Below, piece by piece: positions 21,257 through 34,358 of a stretch of 64,000 nucleotides of DNA (positions are counted from its first letter, which is position 1; the number at the start of each line of letters is the position of its first letter). The notes under the pieces were generated by a model that saw only the letters and a program-made list of their open reading frames with translations, ran no database searches and was not told the DNA's origin. The position numbers and the translations under genes are program-made. Source of the DNA: Cryptomeria japonica (taxonomy: Eukaryota > Streptophyta > Pinopsida > Cupressales > Cupressaceae); the NCBI RefSeq assembly GCF_030272615.1, contig NC_081413.1, positions 610,247,709 to 610,311,708 on the forward strand, read 5' to 3'.

Positions 21257-23891
21257 GTTTTGGCCATGTCAATTACAAATACTTACAGTAGATGAGCACA
21301 CAGACACTTGTGATTGGGCTCCCTCAGATATCCTGTATTGATGGTGCATACCGAGGTTGTGCGCTTGGAAAACATCATCGGGATCCTTTTCCTATAGGTA
21401 GAGCCACACGTGCTAAGGCACCCTTGGATTTGGTACACAGTGATCTTATGTCATTTCCGACTCCATCTTTTTCAGGGACCAAGTATATGCTCACATTCAT
21501 TGATGACTTCTCCGAACGTACATGGGTGTACTTTTTTAAGTACAAGTCTGATGTCTTTAATTCATTTCAAGTTTTTAAGACATTTGTAGAGAAGCAGTCT
21601 AGTCTTTCTATCCAGAGGATACTCACATATAACGGGAGAGAGTATGTGAATCACGATTTAACATATTTCTACACAGAGCATGGTTTGCAGCATCAGTTAT
21701 CAGTTCCTCACACTCAGCAGAATGGTGTTGCTGAGAGAAAGAACAAAACACTATAGGAGATGGCCAATTGTATGCTTCAGTCATGTTTTATGCAACCTTC
21801 TTTTTGGGTTGGGGTAGTTAATTGTGTCACTTATATTTAGAATTAGATGCCTCATAAGGTATTGCGACAGATGACTCTTGAGGAGGCTTGGTCCCATATC
21901 AAGCTTGATGTTTCATCATTTCAAGTTTTTGGTAGTGAGGCTTGGTGATTTATTCTAGATGCTCAGAGGAAAGCCACGGAGAGGAAGAGCTGACCACTTA
22001 TATTTGTTGGCTATTGTGAGGATGTTAAGATGTATGGGTTGTTTGATCCCAATTTCAGAGAGGTCCTGTTTAGGCGGGATGTCCAGTTTGATGAGCGCCA
22101 AGTCCTTAGATGGATTCTCCGTCATCGACTTCTCCCTCACTACCTCCTCCCCACTCTCCATCTTTTGAGGATTCCTTATTCCTTGAGGATGATGCAGATG
22201 ATGGTCTACCATCTCCACCACCACTTGCAGCTTAGCCTTTGCCCAAGTGGGCCTGGTTTACAATTGATGCAACTAGTTCTATGGCAGGTGATCCTTTAGA
22301 TTCTCATTGTACTCATGCACATACATCTAGTTCTAGTCTTCTAAGTCATGCCATTTCAGATGATCCATTGAAATTTTTAGAGGCGACGGGTCACCCAGAG
22401 TAGGATAGGGCCATGGATGAGGAGTATTCTTCTTTGATGAAGAATCATACTTGGGATCTTTGTACTCTTCTGAAAGGGAGAAAGTTGGTTCGGTGCAAGT
22501 GGGTGTAACATACCAAGTATGTTGCAGATGGTTCTATTAATAAGTATAAGGCTCATCTTGTTGCAAAGAGATTTTCTGAGGTGGAGGGTATTGATTACTC
22601 TAAGTCATTTTCTCCTATTTCCAAGATGAATTTTATTTGCTTTGTACTTTCACTTGCAGCTTCACAGGGATGGAAAGTTTTTCAAATGGATGTGAAGAGT
22701 ACCTGCTTGCATGGAGACCTTCATGAGAAGATCTATATGGAGCAGCTTTAGGAATTTGTGTAGGATTCTTCTTTGGTTTGCAAACTTTGGTGTTCATTAT
22801 ATGGTCTCAAACAGGCCCCTTCGGCTTGGTATGAGAAGATGGACTCTTTCTTACTTTCCACACTCTTCATACATTGTCATTTCGATCCCATAGTTTATAT
22901 TCAGTTTTAGGGGGATGATATAGTTATTCTTGTGCTATATGTTGATGATATCATTATTATAGGTATCCCATCCTCCTTGATTCAGGATATTCAGAGAGCT
23001 TTGATGGAGTAGTTTGAGATGACATATCTTGGACTTCTGCACTATTTTTTGGGCCTACAGGTTATTCAGCCTTCCGATGGGATTTTCATACTTCAACAAA
23101 AGTATGCTTTTGATATGCTTCATAGATTTGACATGCTTTCTTGCAATCCTACAACCACACCATTTCAGTCAGGTGTTATTTTATCTGCCACTTGTTCTAC
23201 ACCTTCCGTGGATTCTACCTTATATAGGCAGTTGGTTGGCAGTTTGTTGTACCTGACACATGTCTAGATCTTTCATTTCCAGTTGGCTTTGTCTCTAGGT
23301 TCTCACATGATCCTCAGGAGAGCTATTGGCGAGTTTCCAAATGTATTTTGAGGTACATTCAGGGCACTACATAGTTTGGCATTCACTATACTTCAAGATC
23401 CCCACATTGTTGTCTTCATTGACTCAGATTAGGTTGGTGATTCTCATGATCGAAAGTCTACTTCTGACTTTGTTTTTTGCCTTGGTTTTGGCCCTATCAC
23501 ATGGTCTTGTAATAAGTAGTTTGCTATCGCATTATCATCTACAAAGACTAAGTACTGAGCAACTATGTTAGCTAGTCAGTAGGTTTTATGGCTTCAACAG
23601 TTGATGACTGAGTTTGGGTTCCCTTTTGATAGTCCCACTTTTCTTTGGTGTGACAATTAGAGTGCCATTCATATTTCCCGCAACCTAGTGGAGCATCCAA
23701 GGACTAAGCACATTGAGATCCACATGCACTTCATCAGACAGTTGATTTAGGATGGCTTTCTCATCTTGGAGTACATACCTACAGAGGAGCATGTTGCTGA
23801 CATCTTCACTAAACCTTTCGCATCTTCGTGCTATCTTCAATTGCGCTCTATGCTTGGGGTGAAGGAATTTGTCCTTAAGGGGTCTCATTGA
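21257..23891 (+). pseudogene. Ty1/copia integrase, reverse transcriptase and RNase H, 3' half of the split relic
   Basis: It starts with a pre-integrase motif (FGHVNYKYL), then an integrase core (21292-21756) with LVHSDLMSF, FIDDFSERTWVYF and TQQNGVAERKNKTL. Reverse transcriptase follows from about 22380: KWV, FSPISKM, VFQMDVKSTCLHGDL, LYGLKQAPSAWYEKM, and the catalytic YVDDIIII at about 22937, which keeps both Asp. RNase H follows (RKSTSDFVFCLG, ALSSTKTKY, LWCDN, EHVADIFTKPF) and it ends LGVKEFVLKGSH with TGA at 23889-23891. At least fifteen stops and some frame changes make it inactive. Order and orientation match the gag half at 13142-14475. Confidence 0.85.
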
Positions 23892-23901
23892 GGCTTTCCT
23901 T

Positions 23902-24290
23902 GTTAATTAAATGGTTTAATTAAGTCACCTTTTATTCCTTCTTAATATTCTATTAGTTATGCATTGTATGTATTTAATAATTATTTTAATTATTAAATAC
24001 ATTCTCATTTAGGGTTGCACACCTTTTAGGGTTTCAAAATCTCCTTTTATAAGGATTGTATTGTATTTCTTTTTTTATTCCCTCTCTGAATGATAATTTT
24101 CTTCTTCAGAGCCATTGCTAGTTTTTTGTCTCCATTCTTCTCTTGTGATAGGTTTTCTTGCATACAGGTGATCTTAGGTTGTGAGAAGTTGGATTTCTCA
24201 ACTTTTTCACTAACTATTGACATGTAGGTTTTAAGTAGAAACCTACCCTTCTCTATGTCTCCATATTTGGTACCCATCGAATGATACTAA
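23902..24290 (+). repeat. Possible 3' LTR of the split copia relic
   Basis: The sequence after the pol stop begins TGTTAATTAAATGG and includes TAGGGTTGCACACC, a promoter-like CCTTTTATAAGGATTG and a pyrimidine-rich stretch, as plant copia LTRs often do. No matching 5' LTR was found upstream of gag, so the limits are guesses. Confidence 0.35.
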
Positions 24291-24299
24291 AAATTAAAT

Positions 24300-25250
24300 G
24301 TACTCAACTCAAATTAGTATATTCAAAAATATTATTTACTTTTTCCCTTACATGATTTTCATGCAATCAATCAGAAATTAACGAGATTCAATTTTATGAA
24401 ATAATTTTCTATTTTTTACATTGGTTACCAAAAAGGGCTATATTAAGAGTGTTATGGATGTGATAGGATCTACGCTAAGAACCCTAAATAATGAAGGTGA
24501 TAGTAATGAGAGGAGAACAAGTAGTTCAAGTGAGAGCATGTGAGCTTTAGAGGACTCGAAGGAATATGATGATGAGGCACATCTTGCCTTCATTACTCTA
24601 ATAAATTTTCTCCACTCGAGGGTAAGGTAGAGACATTTGGCTTCTTTCCTTAGTGGCAATTTTGGTTTTAGGGAGGGTTTTTCTCCTCCACTTGTTGTGT
24701 TTGTATTTAAGGTTTCTCCTCTAGATTCTTCTAGGCGATTCTTTACTACTGGTGCAACTGATCACCTTGAGGTTTTTGATGGTGAGGCTTTATTTAGAAT
24801 AAAAGTCAATAGGAGCTAAGGTTCACTTCTATTGGAGGGTTTCTAGCCTCGGAGGTGTAGGAGTTTTCTCTCCCCTATTTTCTACTCATTCTTGTTCCTA
24901 AGTTGCCTACTTCTTCTCTTCTAGGATCTTTAAATTTATTTTGGCTAACTTATGTATTCTATTTTTCTAGGGGGGTCTTATGATAGATTATTATGATGTG
25001 TATGAGAGCTAAAAATATAGGGAGTTAATTTGGAAACATAAATAACCTATGATAGAATTTGTTATTTTACATAGAGTGCTTATTTTGGGATAGGGAATAA
25101 TGGTAAGGTGGACACCAATGTTGAGGGGGTTCAAATTGGAGGCTATAAGTGTAATTTTAGGATTTACTATTTTTCGTAGAATGTAAGGAATTGTCAAGGG
25201 TTGCATTAGAAATTATGTAGAAGTTGGGTGCATTCCTTTTGACTTTTTTA
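24300..25250. other. Unrecognised stretch, possible decayed coding block
   Basis: The plus strand at about 24448-24820 reads as several open pieces broken by stops (LRTLNNEGDSNERRTSSSSE; FREGFSPPLVVFVFKVSPLD). No domain is recognised, so it could be a coding relic or chance. The rest to 25.25 kb shows nothing. Confidence 0.3.
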
Positions 25251-27846
25251 AAAATAAATATATACATTCATTTGGATTTAAAAAACACAAGTGCCTTAAA
25301 TTGTGTCTAAAAATTGTAAGAGAATGATATCTAAAATGTAAAAATTACTAGGAACTAGAATGAATGGATGAATACCATATATTTATATGTTTATATAACT
25401 TTTGCACATAAGTTTTCAATATCAAATGTTAAATCAACATCTCTAAATACAATTAATGTGAACTCAAATTTAAAGAAGGAAAATGTAATACACATTTTTT
25501 ACTCACTAAACAAAACACAACCTATTCAATTATGATTCAATGTTTTTCAAAATTGTTAAAATTTCAAAAATAAATACTATTTTAATAGTCAAAATTAAAA
25601 AGTAAAAAATAATTTATCATCATTTAATATAGATTTTGAAAAATATATTAATTAAAAAGAAAAAATTAATTTGTAGATTATAATTATTACAATGTTAAAC
25701 ATTTATAAATATTTATGCTATACTATTATTAAAATATATTATTTATTAAAATTTATATGGTATTTAATAACTTATAACCATAATATTACATTTAATGTTT
25801 TTAAAATTTTCAATTATAATGTTTAAATATTTAAATAAATTATTTAAAAAATATCATAAAATTATTGTTAAGACAAATAATATTTTTTTTTCAAATTGCT
25901 TTTACATTATTATTGAAATATTATATCAATATCTATATTAAAATTGATTCCATTTAGATCCATTTAAAAAAAAATTAAATTTAAAACTGAAAATAAAATA
26001 AATATATTTAATCTTATTCTAATACATATTATATTGAAGCACACCTTATATTTTTGTACATTGTTGAAATTTTGAATGAACACCTATGATTAAAATTAAT
26101 TCTATATAGATTGAAAAAAAAGCTCTCACAAATTAAATTTTTAATTCAAAGAGAAAATTTAATTTTATTCTAATACACCTTATCTTGAAGTATAATCAAA
26201 CAACACATATATTAGAAATTTGAAATAATCTCATATACTACCTATAAATTAGATAATTCAACTCATTAATCTAAAAATAAATCTCTTAATAATAAATTAC
26301 CTATTACTAATATATAAATATATTTTTTATTCTTTCTTTATTTTCCTACATAGAAATATACTTTATTCTCCCTTTATTAAATATTATTAAAAGTTAAGAG
26401 TTATAGTCTCAAGAATAGTTGATATCATAATTAAAACCTCAACAAAGATGATCATTTCCACTAAACTTAAATCCAAAACTGCAAGCAAAAAAAATATAAT
26501 GAATTTCATTGCAATATATAATATATTGAAATATATATCATATTTTTTTACATTATTATTAGAAGATTGTAACAATCGAGAATATTATAATTGATTACAT
26601 AGAGATTGAAAATGAAAACTAAACAAAATAAATTTAAAACTAAAAAGTACAAAATGAATATATTCAATTTTATTCTAATACATCTTATATTGAATTACAA
26701 TTAGAATCTATCTATATAATAAAAATATGAAATAATCTTATGTACTACCTATAAATGAAAACAACTAACATCATTAACCTAAAAGCAAATCTCTTGACTA
26801 TCATTAATAGATGAACAAATCTATTTTTCTACATATAAAGATATGCTATTCTCCCTTCATTAAACAAGTTTGATGATGATGATGACATCATGATATTATT
26901 GATGGATCATATCAACATCTATAATTAAAATTGAATTTACGATTGAAAAAATCTATCAAAATTAAATTTAAAATAAAAACTAAATAAGGATATTAAATTT
27001 TATTGTAATACATGTTATATTAATATGACTATAACTACATGATAAAAATATAAAATAATCCTACATACTTTTAACAATCTATAAATGAAATCATTCAAAA
27101 TCATTCACTATATCTTGAATGATATTTATATTCTTTTATTTAAATACTTTAAAGATTATTCACTATAAATACTTGAAAACAAGTAAGACAAAAATAATAA
27201 AGGAAACAAGAGTGGTCATTTAAAGTAATAATGTGAGAACATTATTAATTAAAAAATAGAACTAAAATAAGATCTTGAAATTAGTTATCAAACTGGATGT
27301 AATTCTGGATGTAATTGTACTATAATATTATAACAATTTAAATTAATGATTATAGAGAATAATTAATATATATTAATAAAATTTTAAAAATATTAATATT
27401 AAAATATATTTTGTATCATTTTGGAATATATTTTTAAAAATACTAATATTAAGATATGTTAATAAAACTTAAAAAAATATTAATACTAAAATATGCTTTA
27501 AACATAATGTTTTTGAGACTTTATGGTTTTCAAAATTTGAAATATGTTTGCATCATTTTGCAAGCACAAAACTCAAATTTGATGTGGCAATTTCCTTAAT
27601 ATTTAGGCTTGATATTTTTTTTAAAATGGTTTTAAATCTTATAACTTAAGTTAAATTTTACACTTTATCAATTTTAATATACTTTATTATATTTTTAGTA
27701 TTTTATTTGAATTATAGGTTTAATTTTTCAAATTTAAAGTATTTAATAACTTAATTGTATTTATGATTAATTTAATAATAATTTTTTTTTCTTAATATTC
27801 AATTTATTTCTCAATTAGTCTTATTGTTGTTTGTACTATCAATATT
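25250..27846. repeat. AT-rich long-unit tandem DNA, left part of an array split by the LINE
   Basis: About 80% AT with no frames. Two parts are visible. First, 25250-27060 matches 61225-62710 and itself contains about three diverged copies of a block (TTATTCTAATACA...CTTATATTGAA, ACTACCTATAAAT at about 26240, 26745 and, in altered form, 27070). Second, 27120-27846 matches 55135-55818. It stops exactly at the LINE's 3' end, and the next bases of the same repeat occur at 54947, beyond the LINE's other end. Confidence 0.8.
27831..27846 (+). repeat. Left target-site duplication of the LINE
   Basis: TTGTACTATCAATATT, identical over 16 bp to 54931-54946. A 7-to-20-bp duplication is normal for L1-type target-primed insertion. 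Confidence 0.75.
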
Positions 27847-27854
27847 GTTTTTTT

Positions 27855-28757
27855 ATCAGTAAAAGGCCAAAGCTAGAGAGATTTTATTAATTTAAAAAAA
27901 AGATAATTACACCTCCATTTAGTGTGGGCACCGGTAGGAAAGAATAGAGAGAAGAAAACCTCTAGTCTAGCCCAGATCCATTAATGGATTAGAAAACTAA
28001 TGCTACAGAAAGCTAATAATGAAGAACATGATACATGAATCCTTGGATAATTCACATCTAGGTTAATCTATATGAAAGAATACTTAAAGATCATCCAAGA
28101 TTTCCTATGCGCTGCGATTTGACCCTTCCTTGATAATGATGTCCTCGATCATGCTCCAAACATAGCTCTAACCTGAGTTCTTGTCTTCCCAGATTTAGAA
28201 CAGACCAGTCCACTATTCTACATAAGAACCTTATCACGCCTTTCAACCAAGATCATCGTTAGAATGTTTAAAATTATTGTTTTAAAAATTTGACAACAAC
28301 TTGAAACATAACAACACATATGATTATTAATGTCAACTTCCCTCTAGGGTATCGAGCCCTTAATCTTGCCGTGACAATACCTGCAAGAAACCTTTAGCCC
28401 TGCCATATAACATATTACTACAAAAAATGTTAGTCAATAAATAAAACCCCATCCATAATGCCACGCTTATACCAGAACAAATGCTAAAGGTCATTAGCTT
28501 ATAGAATTGAAAAGAATTAAGTTCAAATCCAAAGTACTGCCTACATCTTTATCACAATTTGTCGCCAGGAGGGTCTAAAAATCACCTAACTCTTTATAGA
28601 AATGCTAGTGGATATGAAAATCAAGAAGACTTGATCAGACAATAGCTTCTAAAAAGTCCACCAGTTTTAAAACACAAAAAAGATTCCATATATTAACTAA
28701 GCATCCATAAGTCTTTAATATAAGTTTAAAATAAGATGAAAGTTAGACAGAAAACCC
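27855..28757 (-). other. LINE 3' untranslated region
   Basis: Minus-strand tail of the LINE between the copia insertion and the poly(A) end. It ends ...AAAATCTCTCTAGCTTTGGCC before A7. No open frame of note. Confidence 0.55.
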
Positions 28758-29806
28758 TGTTGGTATTATGGATATGTTGCATTGGTTTTGTCATTGATTT
28801 CAACACTTATCAACACTTATCCTTCTTGGAGATCTTTGATTATGTTCACTGGCAAGTTCAGTGACTTATGCACAGTCACCGGTATTTGGTTCACCGGCAC
28901 TAAGGATGACTTGTTATCATATGGAAATCACTTGATTACTGCGAAGACATGGTTTGGACACCTGGTTTTGGTATTTTGGTTATTGGTCTAATCAGCCTAA
29001 CATATTTGTTGTTACCGGCAAATTGGTCTAGGTTATGGACTGGCATGCATTATCTATTCCAAATCAGCATGACACATTATGGAGATGATTTAATCAATTG
29101 GTATTGTTGTTGAGTTGACATGATGTATTGCATCTTGTCTTATTTTTAATTGATTTTATTGTAATATTCTTAGTGACCCGACCTACACATTTCTCCTTAG
29201 GTTTTGGTATATATGTAAGATCCCATTTGTGAGATTATGATATGGGATGTAATATGGTATGGTAAGGTTATGATATTTGGTATATGTGAATATAAGAAGA
29301 GCTACTCACGTAGACATCATTTGAAGATTCAAGGAAGGTTTGAAGGAGATTATCAGAGCTTAACTGGTACTGAATCCAACATAGAAGATGCTACTTTGAG
29401 TAGTACATTATCATTGGATTTAATCATCCAATTGTAGTTAGTGTGACTCCCATCTTGTGATTCAGCAGTGAGCTCTAGACAGTTGGCCTTTCTGCATGTG
29501 CAGACTCCATTTGTACACACATACTATCTGCAGTAGTATCATCTGATTGTGGGTAAGGTTTCCCACCATGGTTTTTCCCCTTACAGGGTTTCCATGTATA
29601 AATCTTTGTTTTATGTGTTGTGGATGTTGCTTCTCTTTCTGTTTCATGCATTAAGTTTCACTGGTATTGATATTAATTGTTAATCTGTTAACCAACATTA
29701 AGTTTGGTTTACCGGTATTAAGTATCAAGTTTGATTAAGTTACATTTGGATGAAATTATTTGACAACTGATTCACCCCCCCTCTCAGTTGCCTTCGAGTC
29801 CTAACA
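28758..29806 (+). repeat. 5' LTR of the 6.67-kb copia element
   Basis: 1049 bp, starting TGTTGGTATTATGG and ending CTAACA. It matches 34359-35425 along its length with many point differences, including a GTTATATTGTTATCTGGCAC-type insertion present only in the 3' copy, so the element is not recent. Confidence 0.95.
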
Positions 29807-29808
29807 AT

Positions 29809-29821
29809 TGGTATCAGAGCC
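29809..29821 (+). other. Primer-binding site, initiator tRNA-Met type
   Basis: TGGTATCAGAGCC lies 2 bp after the 5' LTR. It is the standard plant copia primer site complementary to the 3' end of initiator tRNA-Met. Confidence 0.9.
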
Positions 29822-29863
29822 AAGTCCTCTTTTTGTAGAAGTTTAATAACTTGAGGAGATTCT

Positions 29864-32800
29864 TTGGCAACTAGCTATTTCAGGAAGGACAGTCCGAAAC
29901 TTGATGGAATGAACTATGGTATATGGAAGATCAGAATGGAGACACATTTGAATTGCATTGGAAAAGACATATGGGATGTTACACAAAATGGGTATGTTGG
30001 TCCTAGACTAGGTCAACCTAATCCACCTACATTGAGTAAGGATTAAGAGAATGATTGCAAAGCAAGAGAAGAACTTTTGAGCGCCTTGTCAGATCAACAA
30101 AGCATGGGATTATCAGACCGATCTACTGCTAAATCTATTTGGGATAAATTAGAGACATTGAATGAAGGAGATACCACTGTCAAAATTGTAAAACTGGAAT
30201 GCTTCTGGGCCAGGTATGAAAATTTGAAAATGGAAGAAGATGAAATAATTTTTTCTTTTATGGAAAGGGTTCATGAAATTGTTTTGGGTATACAATGTTG
30301 TGGAGGCTCCTTAAGTGAAGATGAAATTGTTTCTAAAGTTATAAGAGAATTGCCACCGACATACAAAATGAAAGTAACTGCTATTAATGAGTTGAGAACT
30401 ATGCCTAATATATCAGTATCTAGAGATACTGTGGTTGGAAAACTTTCAACATTTGAGCTTGAGGAATTTGGTCCTGTTGCTACAATTAAAATAGATTTAG
30501 CCTTCAAAGCATCATCATCTATAGCATCTTCATTATCAACTAATAAATCTGATTGGAAAGCACTTTATGCAAGAGAACTTGAAGACATCAGGAGGGAAAA
30601 TGAAGAACTGAAAGAACTTGAAGCACTATTTGTAAGGAAAATGCCTAAAGGTCCTATTGGAACTAAGTATGGAGGTAAAGAACCATTTAAATGTTTTAAC
30701 TACAATAAAGTTGGTCGTATGGCATCTAGATGTCCTGACAGACATGCAAGATTGAGAGAAGAAGCTAAAAGAATGTATAAGCCTAACCCTGAATATCAAA
30801 GATACAGATTTAAGGAGAATAGAAACAAATCATGTTACTATGCTGATGATTCTGATGAAGAATTGACAAACAATGGATGGGCTTTTGTTGCAATAACAAA
30901 AGATCAACTAACACCTACTATTCCACCGGTAGAACAGGCCCTGGCAGCTAAAATTGAAGAAAAGGATGAATGGATTATAAATTCCGGATGTTCACATCAT
31001 ATGACTGGTGATAAAAGTAAATTCTATCTTTTCAGGAATACAATGGAGGTCTATTAAGATTTGGAGATGACAAAGCTTGTTTGATCAGAGGAAAAGGCAC
31101 TATATCTTTTGATGGTAAGCAAAATAATAACAATGTTTATTATGTTGAAGGTTTGAAGCATAATCTTTTGAGTGTTGGTCAATTAGTTCAAAAGGGATTT
31201 CAGCTACAAGTCAAGAATGGTAAATGAAAAATCATGAATAGAACTGGTTTGGAGATTGCAATTGGTAATTAGATTAGAAGTAATATCTTTCATTTGAATA
31301 ACAACGAAAATACATGCTTGATTGCACAAATTGATGAAAGTTGGTTATGGCATAAAAGACTCTATCATGTGAATTTTGATTGCATTGTAAAGATTATTTC
31401 ATCTAAGGCAGTAAGGGATTTACCTAAGATTGTAAAACCTCATAATCCGGTATGTAAGGAATGTCAAATGGGAAAGGAAGTTAGAACAAATCTCAAAAGT
31501 ATTTATGAGAAAACAAATGATGTTCTTGATTTAATTCATATTGACTTATGTGGTCTGGCAAGAACAAGAAGTCTATAGGGAGATAGATACTTTATACTAA
31601 TTATTGATGATTATTCTAGAGTGTGTTGGGTTACTTTTCTCAGGGAGAAATCAGAAGCTTTTGGGAAATTCAAATTATTCAAGGCACTTGTAGAGAATGA
31701 AATTGGTAAGAAAATCAAATGTTCGAGATCAGATCAATGAGGTGAATTTACATCTAAGGAGTTCAATAAATTTTGTGAAGTGAATGGGATTAGAAGACAA
31801 CTATCAACACCCCAGACACCTCAGCAAAATGGAGTTGTGGAAAGGAAGAACAAAACTATTCTAGATGTAGCTAGAAGCATGATATCAAAAGAAAATCTAC
31901 CTCATGTGTATTGGAGAGAAGCAGTGAATACAACAATTTACACTTTCAACACTGTTCACATCAAAGGTGAAACCGGTAAGACACCCTATGAATTATGGTT
32001 TGGTAATATTCTCACTCTTAAGTACTTCAGAATATTTGGAAGCAAATGTTACATTAGGAAAGATGAGTATATTGGTAAATTTGATCCTAGAAGTGATGAA
32101 GGAATATTTCTTGGTTATTCATCTAAGAGCAAAGCATATAGATGTTTTAATAAAAGATTGCAGAAAATCATTGAGAGTGCAAATGTGAAGATAGATGAAC
32201 ACTTTAGAAGAAATTCAAGGTCTATGGATTCTAAACCGACAATTGAAATAATCACAATTGAACCTATATAGAGTGCACTAGTACAGGATGTTGATCCAGT
32301 CACACCAACATCATCAGAGAATTCCACAGTGACTGATGAACAACAACAAGTGAACACACCTAGGTATGTAAGACTGAATCACTCTGAAAGCCAGATAATT
32401 GGGAATAAATATCAAGGAGTTATGACAAGAGGAAGACTGGCAAATTAAGAGGTATGTTTAATTTCTCAAATTGAACTAGCATCTATTATTGAGGCATGTG
32501 AAGATAAACATTGGATTAAAGCTATGGAAGATGAATTAGAACAAATTGAAAAGAACAATACATGGACATTAGTTCCCGGACTTAAAAATAAAAATGTAAT
32601 TGGAACTAAATGGGTATTCAGAAACAAACTTAATGAAGATGGTAAGGTAATTAGAAACAAAGAAAGATTAGTGTGTAAAGGCTACTCATAGAAAGAGGGA
32701 ATTGATTGCAATGAAACCTTTGCACTAGTAGCTAGAATTGAGGCAATCAGATTATTTCTTGCATTTGTAGCACACAAAAACTATAAAGTATATCAAATGG

Positions 32801-34009
32801 ATGTTAAATGTGCATTTCTAAATGGTGATCTCAAAGAAGAAGTTTACATTGAACAACCTGATGGATTTTCATTGACAAAAGATAAAGATATGGTTTGTAG
32901 ATTAAGAAAAGCTTCATATGGATTAAAGTAAGCTCCTAGAGCTGGATATGCTATATTAGACAAATATCTTTTGAAGCTTGGCCACACTAAAGGTAATGCT
33001 GACAACAACTTATATTTCAAAGTAAATAATGAAGACATCTTGGTTATTCAAGTTTTTGTTGATGATATCATTTTTGGAGGAGAAGATGGTTTGTGTAAAG
33101 AATTTTCTAATAAGATGCAGGAAGAATTTGAAATGTCTATGATTGGGGAGATAAAATTATTTTTAGGATTGTAGATTTCACAGATTGATAAATGTATATT
33201 CTTATGTCAATCAAAATAATTGAAGGAATTACTGAAGAAATTTGGTATGGAAAACTCTAAACCGGTAAGTACTCCTATGACTACAACTGATAAACTATCA
33301 TTGAAGGATGATTCAACTCCTGTTAATCTGACAAGATACAAATCTATGATTGGAGGTTTATTATATTTGAAACAAACAAGACCTGATATAATGGATGCAG
33401 TGTGTATTGTTTCAAGATTTCAGAGTAATCCTAAAGAAAATCATGAATCAACAATGAAAAGGATTTTCCGGTATTTACAAGGCACAACAAATCTTGGTTT
33501 ATAGTATCCTAAAGATGAAATTTTTTATTTATGTGCATACACTGATGGTAATTGGGCAGGAGATGTAGATGATAGAAAGAGCACCACCGGTGGGACATTC
33601 TTTCTTAGTAGCAGATAGATTTCATGGTTGAGCAAGAAACAGAGTTGTACATCATTATCATCAATAGAATCAGAATATGTTGCAACAACAACTAATTGTA
33701 CTCAGGTATTATGGATTAAGAAAATGTTGAAGGACATAAAGGTAAAATGCAAAGAACCTATAATCATTTATTGTGATAACTCAACAGCAATTGATATATC
33801 TAATAATCTGGTATTTCACTCCAAAACTAAACATGTTTCAATCAAATATAATTTTTTTGAAAGAAAATGTTGAAGCAAAAGAAGTGAGATTGGTTTATGT
33901 GAATACTAAAGAGAAGATTGCAGATATCTTTACTAAGCTTTTGCCTAAGGAAACTCTTGAATATCTCAAAGAGCAGCTTGGGGTTATATCCTCACCAATA
34001 GAGACTTAG
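29864..34009 (+). pseudogene. Copia gag-pol polyprotein relic
   Basis: Gag starts MATSYFRKDSPKLDGMNYGI (29864) with one stop before 30077, then a UBN2-type gag to about 30700 and a zinc knuckle reading CFNYNKVGRMASRC, in which the second Cys is Y and the His is R. Next come the protease NSGCSHHMT (usual DSGC; Asp is Asn), pre-integrase LWHKRLYHVN, integrase (IHIDLCG, IIDDYSRVCWV, TPQQNGVVERKNKTI), RT ([14 protein letters not shown], catalytic FVDDIIFGG at about 33053) and RNase H (SSIESEYVATT, YCDNSTAI, KIADIFTKLLPKETLEYL). It ends at 34009. A frameshift near 31035 and one in a seven-T run at about 33850, plus more than ten stops, disable it. This was a single-frame gag-pol in the parent. Confidence 0.95.
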
Positions 34010-34013
34010 ATAG

Positions 34014-34344
34014 TTGATGCTTGGCATCAAACTGACAGAATTTATAGAGAAACCTTTTTCCGGCTTTGATGGAGGAGAGCTACTTCTCAGGGGGAGTGGT
34101 TGGTATTTAATTGGTTCTATGAATTGGTTGTATCTAGTATTTATATTGCTTTGGCATTTGATGTCAAAGGGGGAGAGCTATCTATTTATCCTTTGGGAGA
34201 TTATTCATTGGGGAGAGTTCTTTACTCTTTGCATGTGTATTTTGATTCTTGGTATTGATCTATTCTGGAGATTATTGGTTTTTGGTTTTTGGCATTTCTG
34301 CTTTGGCACTTAGATGGTTTTTCCATCTTGTGTTGCCATCAATG
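34014..34344 (+). other. Copia 3' leader before the polypurine tract
   Basis: Non-coding stretch between the pol stop and the 3' LTR, with G-rich purine runs at about 34088-34096 (CAGGGGGAGTGG) and 34168-34176 (AAAGGGGGAGAG) that resemble extra polypurine tracts. Confidence 0.5.
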
Positions 34345-34358
34345 CCAAAGGGGAAGAT
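34345..34358 (+). other. Polypurine tract
   Basis: CCAAAGGGGAAGAT immediately precedes the 3' LTR. It is the expected plus-strand priming site for reverse transcription. Confidence 0.85.

Noticed and set aside
22030-22299. His-rich frames on both strands at 21955-22299
   Set aside because: Out-of-frame readings of the low-complexity linker between copia integrase and RT.
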